From assembly GCA_028291985.1 (NCBI GenBank), contig JAQGNE010000002.1:1-44769 (forward strand): a DNA stretch of 44,769 bases, read 5' to 3'. This document shows positions 29,269 through 39,091 of the stretch, one piece after another. The stretch comes from Polaromonas sp. (lineage in GTDB: Bacteria > Pseudomonadota > Gammaproteobacteria > Burkholderiales > Burkholderiaceae_C). Every line of letters starts with the position of its first letter. The first letter of the stretch is position 1. The position numbers and the translations under genes were made by a program. The notes beneath the pieces are model-generated. The model worked only from the letters and a program-made list of their open reading frames with translations. It made no database searches and was not told the DNA's origin.

Positions 29269-32200
29269 CAGACGGCTCCTTCCGGCCGCAGCCGCCACAC
29301 ACTGAAAGCCATCTGCTCGGGATCGAGCTCCAGGCGGTGCCTGCGCCCCTGCAACGTGAAATGGCCGCCATTGACCAGGTCTTCACAAGCCACCGAAGCC
29401 GACTCGTCAAGGCCCCAGCTTTCAAGTGGCAGTTCGATCTCGCAGGCATGCGCTGCATGCGGGTCCATGCAGATGGCGGCCAGGATGATGTTGCTGCCGC
29501 CGCCTTGCGGCAATGCTGCGGTTTTGGTGAAACACAGGATGGCCTCCCCGGACGCCTGGCAAAACTGCACACCCAGGTGGGTTTGTAGCGCCGGATTGCT
29601 GCGCCTGAGCTGGTTCAGCAGCGTGATCTCGGCAATGATGTTTCCGGGCTGCGTCCAGTCGCGCTGGCGCAGCTCGTACTTCTCGGAATTGAGGTATTCC
29701 TCCTTGCCGGCTACTGGCGCTGCCTCGCACAGCTCGAACCCGCTGTACATACCCCACAAGCCTGAGAGCAAGGTGGCCAGTGCGGCGCGTATGACAAACC
29801 CTGCACGCCCTGATCGCTGCAAAAAATAAGGATTGATATCGGGCGTGTTGACAAAAAAGTGCGGCCGAAAAAACTCGCTCGGCGGGCCTTGCGACAGCTC
29901 TGTCAGGTAGTCGATGAACTCCTGCTTGGTGTGGCGCCAGGTGAAATAGGTGTATGACTGGGAAAACCCGAGCTTTGCAAGGCGGTACATCGGCTTCGGC
30001 CGTGTGAAGGCTTCAGCGAGAAAAATCGCTTCCGGAAAACGGCTTCGCACGTCGGCAATCAGCCATTCCCAGAAAGGCATGGGCTTGGTATGCGGGTTGT
30101 CGACGCGAAAGACCTTCACGCCCTGCCGGATCCAGAAAATCACCACATCACGCAAGGCAATCCACAATGCCGGAACAGCGCCGCTGGCATAAAAATCGAC
30201 ATTCACAATGTCCTGGTATTTTTTCGGCGGGTTCTCAGCGTAGCGAATGGTGCCGTCCGGCCGCCAGGAAAACCAGTCAGGGTGCTCGCGCAACCAGGGA
30301 TGGTCTGGCGAACACTGGATAGCGAAGTCCAGCGCCAGCTCAAGCCCATGCGCATGGGCCGCCTGACGCAGCGCCTGAAAGTCGACAAGCGTTCCCAGTT
30401 CCGGATGGATGGCGTCATGCCCGCCGTCAGCCGAGCCGATCGCATAGGGGCTGCCAGGGTCGTCAGCGCCGGCTTCCAGGCTGTTGTTCCTGCCTTTGCG
30501 GTGTTTCAGTCCTATCGGGTGAATCGGTGGAAAGTAAAGGGTGTCAAAGCCCATGTCGCGAATCGCCGGCAAGCGGTCCACGACATCGGCAAAGGTGCCG
30601 TGCCGCGAGGCATCAGGGCCCATCGAACGTGGAAACAGTTCATACCAGCTCGAAAAACCGGCTGCCCGCCTTTCCGCCTGCACCTGCAACACCTGCGCAC
30701 TGGTAACACTGAAAGGCCTTTCATCGGCAAGCGTCATCAGCTCCAGTACCTCGGGCGACAGCAAGTGTGTGACCTGGTCCGCAGGCTGCCGCTGCTCGTC
30801 CAAGCGCTTGATAGCCCGTTTCAGACCGACTGTGAGTTGCTGGCGCTCCTCGACCTGGGCCCGACCGAGTGCCTTTTCCAGCAGAAGACGTCCCTCGCGC
30901 AACTCCAGTGAAACCTGCTGGCCCGCAACTGTTTTTTTCTCAAGCTCATCGCGGTAAGCACCAAAAACATCAATCCAGGCCTGGACCTGAAACTGGTACT
31001 TTCCGACGCGAGCGAGCAGGAAGCCACCGGACCACCGGTCGTTGCCCAGCGGCTCGAGTCGGCTTTCATGCCATTCGGTCTCATCGGCGGCGCGCCAGCG
31101 CAAGACTGCCGCAATTCGGTCATGGCCTTCGCCGAACAGGTCAGCCTGCACAGATAGCCATTCACCCGCACTTCGCTTGGCCGGAAAGCGGCCATCGTCA
31201 ACGCAGGGTGTGATGCTTTCAACCGCAACCCGGGGTGCGCGGGCGCTGGCCTCGGCGGCGCGCCTGGCGTCGCGCGGGATGCTGGCCGCAGCACGCATAG
31301 GCGTAGCGCGGTAAAGCCTTACCTCATGCGCCTGCAGCGTCAGCGGTTCCGGCTGCGCAGGCACTTGCGCATCTGGCCACAGCCCTGACGACAAGGCCAG
31401 ACCGTCACACCGTGCGGCAATGGCGTGGGCATCCAGCATCGCGCTGTCTGCTGTTGCGTTGGCCAGCAAGAAGACGGGTGCTACAGCATCCAGCATGTCG
31501 GATGCCTCACGCGGGGCCTCGACAAGCAGCAATGCCGCCACCGGAGCATGGGGCGCTGACACGATATGCCAGCTGCGGGCGCCCGGTCCTGCTGCGACGC
31601 TGCGTTGCAAGGCAAATGCACTTTTCAGGGCTGCAAGGCCGGCAGCCGATTCACGCGTTTCGCGCGTATCGCCCGCGCCAGAAGCGTCGCATGCGGCATC
31701 CACCGCATCGCTGAAGGCCATTGCACCATTGGCCGTACAGGCGCCCAGCCACACCTGTCGGGCTGACAGCGCGGCCTGTCCGGGCAGGTGAAGCAGAGCC
31801 AGCACGGCGCCGTAGGGCTGAAGCCGACGGTGCTCGTCTTCCAGCCAGGGCGAGCGAAAGTCCCACCAGGCACTGGAACTGAACGCCGCGTCGAAGCCGC
31901 AACTTTGCAGCGACACAACCCGCTCTGCGCTGACCCCGGGCGTCCAGGCCCAGAACTGGCAGTCGGCGTTGGCAGCCTTGACGGATTCGATCGCGGTTCT
32001 AAAAAATGCAGGAGACGCAGGCCCGTCAAGCATCAGGCAAAAGACTCGAGCCCCGTCAGACGCAAAACGGACCAAGCGCTCTGTCCACCAGGCCGCCAGG
32101 TCATCGAGCACCCGGCTGTTGCTGACGTCCAGTGCCATGCGCGCAGGGCCTTTGCGCGCATGGCGTGGGTCAGGCAGGCCCTCACCCGGGCCTGACCGAA

Positions 32201-32456
32201 ACCACTGCGGCCGCTCTGTCGCAAGCGCATGCTCTGGCGATAGGCTGTCGAGAGACAGGCGTAGGACAGGCACAAAACCAGCCTGGCTGGCCGCCACAAG
32301 GCTTTCCCGAAGCGCCGACTCGGGCGCATCGTCCGTGTCAACCAGCACATGGTCGAAGCCAAGTGCGGTAGCCTGGCTGAGGGCAACCGCCCGTGATGTG
32401 TTGCTGGCAAGGGCGGATCGCGCAAGGCCATAGATGTGAGGGCAAAAGTTATGCAT
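29268..32456 (-). CDS. glgE: Maltose-1-phosphate maltosyltransferase GlgE with extra N-terminal GH13-like domain
   Basis: With the start at 32456 (MHNFCPHIYGL) the protein is 1062 residues, against about 660-700 for ordinary GlgE. Residues about 409-1062 form a complete GlgE: the N-terminal domain (RVAVESITPCVDDGRFPAKR), WYELFPRSMG, nucleophile Asp786 in KVFRVDNPHTKPMPFW, Glu815 in FLAEAFTRPK and Asp873 in FFVNTPDINPYFL. It transfers maltosyl units to glucan ends, releasing phosphate. Residues 1-385 resemble a second, degenerate amylase-like barrel (AWWDFRSPWL at 196). The frame is open to 32837, but that part overlaps DUF421; 32699 is another possible ATG. None of the starts has a strong ribosome site. 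Confidence 0.92.
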
Positions 32457-32718
32457 CTGCTGGCACGCCGCCGTCCATGGTGAAGATAAGTTGTGCGGAA
32501 CAGGATGTCCGGCGAGGCCGATAAGGCGTAGCGCCAACCGGTCATTCACCTTACGACGCACAGGCTGGCTGTGCTGTCCCTTTGCTTGCCAAGGTGCTGT
32601 CGGATAGGGCTTACGCCGCCAGGCAATGACAGGCCACAAGGAACCGTGAACGGGCAACGGGTAACGGGCGTGCCTGCCATACGGTCGACGCCGGCGCATG
32701 GCTTGAGGCAGGGTGGTG
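32457..32718 (-). promoter_or_regulatory. Leader between DUF421 gene and glgE
   Basis: This 262-base gap is the only long one between pncC and treY. The glgE frame stays open through it, but the implied sequence is Arg/Pro/Trp-rich and unlike a protein. It may hold a promoter for the glgE operon or a long leader. I see no convincing -35/-10 pair; CGGCCTCGCCGG (32508-32519, minus) is a small inverted repeat. Confidence 0.35.
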
Positions 32719-33183
32719 CTAGCGGGTTGTTCTGAGAATGCTGATTTTTCCGTCGGCTTCCAGAAAGGCGCAGCGCATGTTGGCGACCTCGCAGTCGGCC
32801 TCGCGCAATGCCTGCTCCACGGCGGCAGTCGACACATGCTGCTTTCTCAGCGCTTCAATAAAGATTTCGCCGTCCCTTCCTATCAGCAACGGGCGTCCTT
32901 CGATCAGCGTCTCGAGGCGTTTGCTGCGTGCCGTGACGACAGCGACCAGCAAATTGATGGCAATCAGCGTGACCGCAAGAATAAGCCCGGCAGACAGCGA
33001 GTCATCGCCGCCGGAAAGCGCCGCCGAAACCGATTCGCTCAGCAGCAAGACCACCAGCAGGTCAAACGGCGTGAACTGGCCAACGGTGCGCTTGCCCGAC
33101 AGGCGCACCAGAACCAGCAGCGAAAAGTACACGACGCCGACGCGAGCAACAAGCTCCCACCACGATTGGGTCAACTCAAACAT
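32719..33183 (-). CDS. DUF421/YetF-family membrane protein
   Basis: A 154-residue protein with three hydrophobic segments in the first 85 residues and a cytoplasmic C-terminal domain, the normal YetF/DUF421 layout. Family motifs are VRLSGKRTVGQFTPFDLLVV in the first loop and LLIGRDGEIFIEALRK in the soluble part. The function of the family is poorly defined; members are linked to envelope stress and spore or osmotic stress genes. It lies 7 bases after pncC and so is probably co-transcribed with it. The last residues, ILRTTR, are basic. Confidence 0.9.
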   Translation of the reverse strand: MFELTQSWWELVARVGVVYFSLLVLVRLSGKRTVGQFTPFDLLVVLLLSESVSAALSGGDDSLSAGLILAVTLIAINLLVAVVTARSKRLETLIEGRPLLIGRDGEIFIEALRKQHVSTAAVEQALREADCEVANMRCAFLEADGKISILRTTR

Positions 33184-33190
33184 CGCTGAA

Positions 33191-33817
33191 TTACCCGTCT
33201 TTGGCGGAGGCGTCAGCAGGCTGGGCTCTCACTTTGTGGCGCACGGCCAGTGCATGTTTTTCCGGTATCTGGCAGAGCGCATAACGTGCGGCCTGCTCAC
33301 GAATCGAATTGCGATCACCCGCAAAGCGGACGGTCCCGGTCAGCATGTGGCGAAGGCCGGATGGCGGATCATCAAACGCCCATGCAAAGCACTGCGTGCC
33401 GGCAGGTGTTTTCGGATCGGTGTCATCGGCAACACCGGTGTTGGCAATCGCCAGATTCGCCTTGCTGCGCAACAGCGCACCCTGCGCCATGGCGGCCGCA
33501 ACCGCTTCGCTGGTGAGGTTGACGCGCTCAAGCAGTTCCGCCGGAACGCCCAGGCAGTTCTGCTTGGCATCTGGTGAATACACCACAAACGCACATTCCA
33601 GCAATGAACCGGTACCTGGCAGGTCGGCAAGCCTGGCCGCGATAAGCCCTGCGGTGCAGGACTCTGCCGTCGTCAGCAGCAGGCCGTGCTCACGCATATA
33701 GGCGCCTATGGACTCGATCTGGTCACGCTGCTCGTCATGGGCTTGAGCCGTGTCACGGCTGTCAGGCGCGCTGGCGGTAGGCGGGTTTGCTGGCGTGTCG
33801 GGTAGTTGTTGTGACAT
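33191..33817 (-). CDS. pncC: CinA C-terminal domain protein, nicotinamide-nucleotide amidase (PncC) type
   Basis: A 208-residue protein with a hydrophilic N-terminal tail (1-30) and a CinA C-terminal domain. Motifs are LLTTAESCTAGLIAARLADL around Ser53, GTGSLLECAFVVYSPDAK and ANTGVADDTDPKTPAGTQCF. Such enzymes deamidate NMN to nicotinate mononucleotide in NAD recycling. The classic AESCTGG reads AESCTAG here. It heads the stress operon and is divergent from katE, with which it shares a 262-base intergenic region. In Pseudomonas a similar gene lies near katE in the stress island, from memory. NMN activity is inferred from the family. Confidence 0.88.
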   Translation of the reverse strand: MSQQLPDTPANPPTASAPDSRDTAQAHDEQRDQIESIGAYMREHGLLLTTAESCTAGLIAARLADLPGTGSLLECAFVVYSPDAKQNCLGVPAELLERVNLTSEAVAAAMAQGALLRSKANLAIANTGVADDTDPKTPAGTQCFAWAFDDPPSGLRHMLTGTVRFAGDRNSIREQAARYALCQIPEKHALAVRHKVRAQPADASAKDG

Positions 33818-34079
33818 GATAAAAAAAGATGCTCTGGGTGAAGACGATCATGCGGGCCGGCGCTGCGCGCGTTCGGCAAACACCACTCCGCGCTGTAGGT
33901 CTGTTGCGTTAAACCGAAGCGCATCCGCTGCGTGCCCTGCGCCTGATGAGCGCTCTCAGGCTCATGGATTGGCCGACGAGTTGGTGCAGTCCTACAGGCG
34001 CTGGGCTGATCAATGGCAAAAGTGTCGGAGAGACATCTCATCTCTCATCAAACGCATCATTCGGAGACCCTTCCCACCC
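33818..34079. promoter_or_regulatory. Divergent control region between pncC and katE, with inverted repeat
   Basis: A 262-base non-coding stretch between two divergent stress genes must hold promoters for both. A 6-bp inverted repeat GAGAGA (34028-34033) / TCTCTC (34041-34046) lies 34 bases before the katE ATG and could be an operator or a leader stem. I could not assign sigma-70 or RpoS boxes with confidence. Confidence 0.45.
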
Positions 34080-36482
34080 ATGCCAAAAACATCCAAATCT
34101 TCCGCCGCCGCCGCGGCCCGAAACACCGACAGCGGGCCATCCCATATCGCAGGCGACGCCGCTTCCGACCTTCCCAGCCAGAAGATGGCCCAGGTCGAGG
34201 CGCTGGTGACCGCCATGCCCTTTAACCCCAACAAGCCAGGTGAGCACGGGTTTGCAAACGCTGTCGCACCGCATGCCGGTGCCAGCGCCAAACCGGAATC
34301 CAGACTGGCCAGCGGCAGTACGCTTACCGAGCAGAACTCTTCGGCTAAGACCGGCACCGTTGCACCGGAAGGCGTGAACGCCACGATCGAGTCACTGGAC
34401 CGGGTGCGCGTGGATTCGTCCGGGCAGATACTGACAACCAACCAGGGCGTGGCGATCGCGGATAACCAGAACTCGCTGAAGTTCGGGCTGCGCGGCCCGG
34501 CGCTGCTGGAGGACTTCGTCCTTCGTGAAAAAATCACCCACTTCGACCACGAGCGCATTCCAGAGCGCATCGTGCATGCGCGAGGCTCGGGCGCGCACGG
34601 CTTTTTTGAGTGCTATGAAGCCCAGACGGACATTACCAAAGCAGCACCCTTCAAGGAGGCTGGCAAGGTCACACCGGTGTTCGTTCGATTTTCAACGGTA
34701 GCCGGCGAGCGCGGCTCCAAGGACACCGCGCGCGATGTGCGCGGTTTTGCGGTGAAGTTCTATACCGATGAAGGCAACTGGGACCTGGTGGGTAACAACA
34801 TACCGGTGTTCTTCATACAGGACGCGATGAAGTTTCCCGACCTGGTGCATGCGGTGAAGCCCGAGCCGCATCACCAGATGCCGCAGGCGGCCAGCGCGCA
34901 TGACACCTTCTGGGATTTTGTCTCCCTGATGCCGGAGTCGACACACATGTTGATGTGGCAGATGTCCGACCGTGCCATACCGCGCAGCTACAGCATGATG
35001 CAGGGCTTTGGCGTGCACACGTTTCGGCTGGTTAACGAGGCGGGCGAGTCGGTCTTCGTCAAGTTTCACTGGAATCCCAAGGCGGGCACCAATTCGCTGG
35101 TGTGGGACGAGGCGGTCAAGATTTCTGGTGCCGACCCTGACTACCACCGGCGTGACCTGTGGGAGCGCATCGAAGCCGGCGCTTATCCGGAATGGGAACT
35201 CGGCTTGCAGGTCTTTACCGAAGAAGAAGCCGAAAACTTCAGCTTCGACATTCTGGATGCGACCAAGATCATTCCGGAAGAGCTGGTGCCGATCAGGCCG
35301 GTGGGTCGAATGGTCCTGAACCGTAACCCCGACAACTTTTTTGCAGAGACCGAGCAGGTGGCTTTTTGTACCGCACATGTGGTGCCGGGTATTGATTTCT
35401 CCAACGACCCGCTGCTGGCAGGCCGCATCCACTCGTATGTCGACACCCAGATATCGCGCCTGGGCGGCCCTAACTTCCATGAGATTCCGATCAACGCGCC
35501 GGTGGCACAGGTACACAACAACCAGCGCGATGGCATGCATCGCCAGGCCATACCGCGCGGCCGGGTGTCTTATGAGCCCAATTCGCTGGCTGGAGGCTGC
35601 CCTTTTCAGGCTGGCGCTGCACAAGGCTTTGTGACCGTCCCTGCGCGGCTGAAAGCGCAGGAAGAGCACGCCAAGGTGCGCGGCAAACCCGAAAAGTTTG
35701 CTGACCACTACACGCAGGCCACGCTTTTCTTTGACAGCCAGACACCTGCGGAGCAAGCCCATATCGCGGCGGCATTTCGCTTCGAGCTGAGCAAGGTGAC
35801 GGTGCCGGCCATCCGCAGGCGCACGGTGGCCATGCTGCGCAATGCTTCCGAAGAACTGGCGCGCAAAGTTGCGCAGGGCCTGGGTATGGTGGACTTGCCT
35901 GATGCGCTTCCGCGCGCGCTGCAAACGCCTGCAAAACCCGAAGTGACGCGCTCCCCTGCCTTGTCGCTGTTTGCCCGTCCGGGCGACGGCTCCATCAAGG
36001 CCCGCAAGGTGGCCATCCTGGTGGCCCCCGGCATAGTGGGCGAATCCGTCGCGGCGCTGCAGGCCGCGCTGGTGGCCGAAGGGGCGGTGCCGCGCTGGGT
36101 GGGGTCGCGCATTGGTCCGGTCGAGACCGCGGAAGGCAACATGCTCGATGCTGACGCGTCCATGGAAAACGAACCCGGCTTTCTGTTCGATGCGCTGGTG
36201 CTTCCGGACGGTGAAGCCGGTGTTCAGGCACTGGCACTGGACGGCCATACGCTGGAATTCATCAAGGACCAGTACCGGCATTGCAAGCCGATCCTGGCGC
36301 TCGGCGCATCCAGCATGCTGCTCGAAAAGGCGGGCATACCGGCGGCATTGATCACCGGCGAAAAGGACGAAGGTCTGATCATTGCCACCGCAAAACAGAG
36401 TACCCAGGCCAGCAAGGCTTTCATCAAGGCGCTGTCCCAGCACCGCATACCCGAACGGGAGACCGACCCGCCGATGGTGTGA
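34080..36482 (+). CDS. katE: Catalase HPII (large-subunit, monofunctional)
   Basis: An 800-residue large-subunit catalase (E. coli HPII is 753). The N-terminal 100 residues are a polar extension; the haem core has distal His166 in [33 protein letters not shown], Asn239 in [12 protein letters not shown] and the proximal Tyr in [15 protein letters not shown]. The C-terminal 170 residues form the DJ-1/PfpI-like domain ([18 protein letters not shown]). It decomposes hydrogen peroxide and is usually RpoS-controlled in stationary phase. The frame is open to 33750, but that part runs antisense to pncC, and the ATG at 34080 begins with a family-like N-terminus. GGAGA lies about 12 bases upstream. A strong terminator follows the stop. 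Confidence 0.95.
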   Translation: MPKTSKSSAAAAARNTDSGPSHIAGDAASDLPSQKMAQVEALVTAMPFNPNKPGEHGFANAVAPHAGASAKPESRLASGSTLTEQNSSAKTGTVAPEGVNATIESLDRVRVDSSGQILTTNQGVAIADNQNSLKFGLRGPALLEDFVLREKITHFDHERIPERIVHARGSGAHGFFECYEAQTDITKAAPFKEAGKVTPVFVRFSTVAGERGSKDTARDVRGFAVKFYTDEGNWDLVGNNIPVFFIQDAMKFPDLVHAVKPEPHHQMPQAASAHDTFWDFVSLMPESTHMLMWQMSDRAIPRSYSMMQGFGVHTFRLVNEAGESVFVKFHWNPKAGTNSLVWDEAVKISGADPDYHRRDLWERIEAGAYPEWELGLQVFTEEEAENFSFDILDATKIIPEELVPIRPVGRMVLNRNPDNFFAETEQVAFCTAHVVPGIDFSNDPLLAGRIHSYVDTQISRLGGPNFHEIPINAPVAQVHNNQRDGMHRQAIPRGRVSYEPNSLAGGCPFQAGAAQGFVTVPARLKAQEEHAKVRGKPEKFADHYTQATLFFDSQTPAEQAHIAAAFRFELSKVTVPAIRRRTVAMLRNASEELARKVAQGLGMVDLPDALPRALQTPAKPEVTRSPALSLFARPGDGSIKARKVAILVAPGIVGESVAALQAALVAEGAVPRWVGSRIGPVETAEGNMLDADASMENEPGFLFDALVLPDGEAGVQALALDGHTLEFIKDQYRHCKPILALGASSMLLEKAGIPAALITGEKDEGLIIATAKQSTQASKAFIKALSQHRIPERETDPPMV

Positions 36483-36507
36483 AACCGTGATGCAGTAGCG
36501 CGTTAAC

Positions 36508-36562
36508 GCTATTCTATTGATAGCTACTAGCCCTTGTATTGCAAGGGCTAGTAGCCTTTTTT
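36508..36562 (+). terminator. Rho-independent terminator after katE, within repeat copy B
   Basis: A perfect 14-bp stem (GCTACTAGCCCTTG at 36523-36536 and its complement at 36542-36555), a 5-base loop and a run of six T. It is preceded by GCTA-N9-TAGC (36508-36524) and matches the repeat at 11292-11342, so a repeat family member serves as the katE terminator. Between 36563 and 36811 I see no gene and no clear promoter; it should hold the hemerythrin promoter. Confidence 0.85.
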
Positions 36563-36811
36563 GCTTGAAAAACGTGCATAGCGCCCGCAAGGTGACTGCT
36601 GGTGGCTACAACCCGTGCGGCAGCCCGCTTTCCGCCCGGTGCAGGAGCTCTGCTTGCAACTGACTTGCCGCCACTGATGCGTCCTACAGCAAACTGCGAT
36701 ATGTCCGATATGGCAGCTGGGGCATGGGTGCCAATCTCGCATCAGCCAGGGGATACATCGGATGAACGGGTACTTGGCTGGAACGTACAACAACAACCAC
36801 GAGGAAACTTT

Positions 36812-37366
36812 ATGGCAACACGAGCCCCGGTCAAGAAGTCAGCGGCTAGCAAGAAAACACCCGCTGCCAAAAAAACAGTTGCTGGCAAGGATGCGGTTGA
36901 CCTGCTGGATGCAGATCACAAGGCCGTCAAGAAAATGTTCAAGGACTTCGAGGAACTCACGCAGTCGCGCAGCAAGTCTGCCGCCAGCAAAAAGCGCGAA
37001 CTCGCCGATCAGATATGTAGCGAGCTTACCGTGCACGCCACCATCGAGGAAGAGATCTTCTACCCGGCTGCCAGGGGTGCCATCAAGGACAACCCACTCA
37101 TCAACGAAGCCACCGTCGAGCATGCCAGCGCCAAGGACCTGATCGCCCAGATCAAGGCCATGGATGTCGGCGACGAAATGTTTGATGCGAAGGTCACGGT
37201 ACTCGGGGAATACATTGATCACCATGTCAAGGAAGAGCGCACTGAAATGTTTCCCAAAGTGCGCAAGACCAAGCTCGACCTTGTGGCCATGCGTGAGCAA
37301 CTGGAAACGCGCAAGCAGGAGCTGATGGGCCAAACCAGTGCACTTAGCCTTGGCCTTGCTGTCTAG
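36812..37366 (+). CDS. Hemerythrin HHE-domain protein with Lys/Ala-rich N-terminal tail
   Basis: A 184-residue protein. The start at 36812 has GAGGAAAC just upstream; an ATG at 36602 would add a 70-residue stretch with no protein character. Residues 1-26 form a basic Lys/Ala/Ser/Thr tail (KKSAASKKTPAAKK) like histone H1 or AlgP tails. The hemerythrin four-helix bundle follows, with likely diiron ligands His36 (DADH), His75 and Glu79 (VHATIEEE), His104 (VEHA) and His137 with Glu141 (YIDHHVKEER). Bacterial HHE proteins sense or store oxygen, or protect against iron and oxidative stress. The neighbours (katE, GlsB-type gene) fit a stress role. The basic tail suggests binding of nucleic acid or an acidic surface, which is inference. 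Confidence 0.9.
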   Translation: MATRAPVKKSAASKKTPAAKKTVAGKDAVDLLDADHKAVKKMFKDFEELTQSRSKSAASKKRELADQICSELTVHATIEEEIFYPAARGAIKDNPLINEATVEHASAKDLIAQIKAMDVGDEMFDAKVTVLGEYIDHHVKEERTEMFPKVRKTKLDLVAMREQLETRKQELMGQTSALSLGLAV

Positions 37367-37423
37367 ATATCTTGGCCAATCAGGCCGCGTACCGCTTCTT
37401 GTCAACTTAACTGGAGAATGAAA

Positions 37424-37678
37424 ATGGGCTTTTTATGGACAATCATCATCGGTCTCGTGGTTGGCATTGTTGCCAAGTTTCTGATGCCGGGCCGTGATCC
37501 TGGCGGCTTCATCATCACCGCCATCATTGGCATCGTGGGATCGGTCATCGCTACGTTCATCGGCCGCTCCCTCGGCTTCTACCAGGTCGGCGAGTCTGCC
37601 GGCTTTGTCGCCGCCGTGCTGGGCGCCATCATCCTGCTCTTTCTCTACCGCATGGTGGCAGGCAAGCGCGCAGACTGA
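37424..37678 (+). CDS. GlsB/YeaQ/YmgE-family stress membrane protein
   Basis: An 84-residue protein with three hydrophobic segments and Gly-rich turns (MGFLWTIIIGLVVGIVAKFL, GGFIITAIIGIVGSVIATFI, FVAAVLGAIILLFLYRMV). This matches the transglycosylase-associated GlsB/YeaQ/YmgE family of small inner-membrane stress proteins. The start at 37424 has GGAG seven bases upstream; the ATG at 37418 is too close to that site. It follows the hemerythrin gene by 57 bases, probably in one transcript ended by the terminator at 37721. Confidence 0.9.
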   Translation: MGFLWTIIIGLVVGIVAKFLMPGRDPGGFIITAIIGIVGSVIATFIGRSLGFYQVGESAGFVAAVLGAIILLFLYRMVAGKRAD

Positions 37679-37720
37679 CTTCAAGTGCCAGCGCCTGCAA
37701 AAGGCGCTTAGCTGACAGGG

Positions 37721-37752
37721 AAGGCCGGATGCGTTTGCAGCTGGCCTTTTTT
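37721..37752 (+). terminator. Rho-independent terminator after the GlsB-type gene
   Basis: AAGGCC (37721-37726) pairs with GGCCTT (37743-37748), with an inner TGC/GCA pairing and a six-T run continuing to 37752. A second GC-rich hairpin (AGCGCCT 37690-37696 / AGGCGCT 37702-37708) lies just upstream without a T run. Confidence 0.75.
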
Positions 37753-37799
37753 GTTGCAGACATACGGTAACCACCAGGAAAAGCCTATGAGGACATCGG

Positions 37800-38063
37800 A
37801 TGAATGAACCATCAGCGCTTGAAAAGCTGCATGAGGCCGTCAGGGCCGAACATGTGGCCGACGCCGACCGCGCACGACGTTACGAACACCTGACAGCAAA
37901 GATGAGGGCCTATCAGGAGGGCGAGGGCCCGGCCCCGACCATTGATGAATTCATGGACTGGCGAGATCGCGTGGAGGAGCGCATCGCCCTTAAAAAACTG
38001 CATGCGGGAATCACCGATGACGAGGTTGTTGATGGCGAGTCGGTCTTGCAACCGCCGACATAA
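37800..38063 (+). CDS. Small hydrophilic protein of unknown function
   Basis: An 87-residue, soluble, charged and probably helical protein (MNEPSALEKLHEAVRAEHVA at the start, EFMDWRDRVEERIALKKLHA in the middle). I do not recognise a family. GAGGAC lies about 10 bases before the ATG. It follows a terminator and precedes the methyltransferase gene by 8 bases, so it may head that operon, but nothing links it functionally. There is no cysteine and no membrane segment. Confidence 0.7.
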   Translation: MNEPSALEKLHEAVRAEHVADADRARRYEHLTAKMRAYQEGEGPAPTIDEFMDWRDRVEERIALKKLHAGITDDEVVDGESVLQPPT

Positions 38064-38071
38064 GCAAAGGT

Positions 38072-39091
38072 ATGTATTCGCGGCACCGACGCAGCCAACT
38101 GATGGGCACAGGCTATCCCCAATCTGACGGACCACCCGTGACGCAGCCTGACGCGCTTGTCGATGCCCTGGTGGCGATTGGGCAGTGGCTCAAGTCCTGC
38201 GGTTACCGGTTTACCACCGTCACCCCAACGACTCATGCGCGTGTCAATGCAAGGCGAGCAGCAACTGTTGCACAGGATGCGCGTGGTGTATTTGGCTGGA
38301 ACAGGCCCTTCGCCTTGAACCTGCTGCCAGCGCCAGTGATGCGGCAACTGGAACGGGGTGACCTGCTGGAGCCCTGCAAGGAACTGCTGCGCAGCAGGGT
38401 GCGGTTTTCAACCCTCGACGAGCTGCTGTTTGCCCACAGCGCGTTTCCAACAACCGAGGCAGACGCGGTATTTTTCGGGCCTGACACCTACCGGTTCTGC
38501 CAGCTGGTGCGGTCTGAACTGCTCTCAAGGCCCCTGCCCGCGGCCGCACGAATCGTGGATGCAGGTTGCGGCGCCGGGCCTGGCGGTATCGCTGCCGCGA
38601 TGCCTGATACGGAAGCTTCGCACCAGCTGGTACTGGCCGACATCAACCCGCAGGCGCTGCGTTTTGCACAGGCCAATGCCTGTCTGGCGGGCACCGGCAA
38701 CACCAGCTTCGTGCGCAGCGATCTGTTTGCCGAGGTGCCCGGATTGTTCGATCTGATCGTTGCGAACCCGCCTTATCTGGTGGACGCTGCAGAGCGCGTC
38801 TACCGCCATGGTGGTGGCCCGATGGGCACGGGGTTGGGAGAGCGCATCGTTGCCGAGGGCCTGCCGCTGCTTGCTCCCGGCGGCCGGCTCATGCTGTACA
38901 CCGGTGTGCCGGTCGTCGATGGCAGCGACTGTTTTCTTGCCTCCCTGCAAACGTTGATGCAGACACCGGGTTACCGCTTCAGCTACCGCGAAATCGATCC
39001 GGATGTCTTTGGCGAGGAACTGGATATGCCCGCCTATGCCCACACCGACCGGATCGCAGCGGTGGCGCTGCTGGCCCAAAGGCTTGCGTGA
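38072..39091 (+). CDS. Class I SAM-dependent methyltransferase (HemK/PrmB-like fold)
   Basis: Up to 339 residues. An N-terminal helical region (about 25-160) precedes a Rossmann methyltransferase domain with motif I VDAGCGAGPGGIAA, an acidic second strand (LVLADINPQALR) and the NPPY motif (IVANPPYLVDAA), typical of enzymes that methylate amide or amino nitrogens (HemK/PrmB, N6-adenine or small-molecule methyltransferases). The rest (RHGGGPMGTGLGERIVAEGL) also fits the PrmC/HemK group. Another start is ATG 38102 (MGTGYPQ); neither has an ideal ribosome site. Its stop shares TGATG with the ATP-grasp start, so the two are translationally coupled. The substrate is unknown; it could modify the product of the neighbouring ligase. 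Confidence 0.85.
   Translation: MYSRHRRSQLMGTGYPQSDGPPVTQPDALVDALVAIGQWLKSCGYRFTTVTPTTHARVNARRAATVAQDARGVFGWNRPFALNLLPAPVMRQLERGDLLEPCKELLRSRVRFSTLDELLFAHSAFPTTEADAVFFGPDTYRFCQLVRSELLSRPLPAAARIVDAGCGAGPGGIAAAMPDTEASHQLVLADINPQALRFAQANACLAGTGNTSFVRSDLFAEVPGLFDLIVANPPYLVDAAERVYRHGGGPMGTGLGERIVAEGLPLLAPGGRLMLYTGVPVVDGSDCFLASLQTLMQTPGYRFSYREIDPDVFGEELDMPAYAHTDRIAAVALLAQRLA

Noticed and set aside
33750..34079. N-terminal extension of the katE frame by 110 codons.
   Set aside because: It runs antisense to the start of pncC and has no catalase-like sequence; the ATG at 34080 gives a normal HPII N-terminus.
34692..36590. A 632-codon frame antisense to katE.
   Set aside because: It mirrors a fully conserved catalase and has no family features; long antisense frames are common in GC-rich genes.
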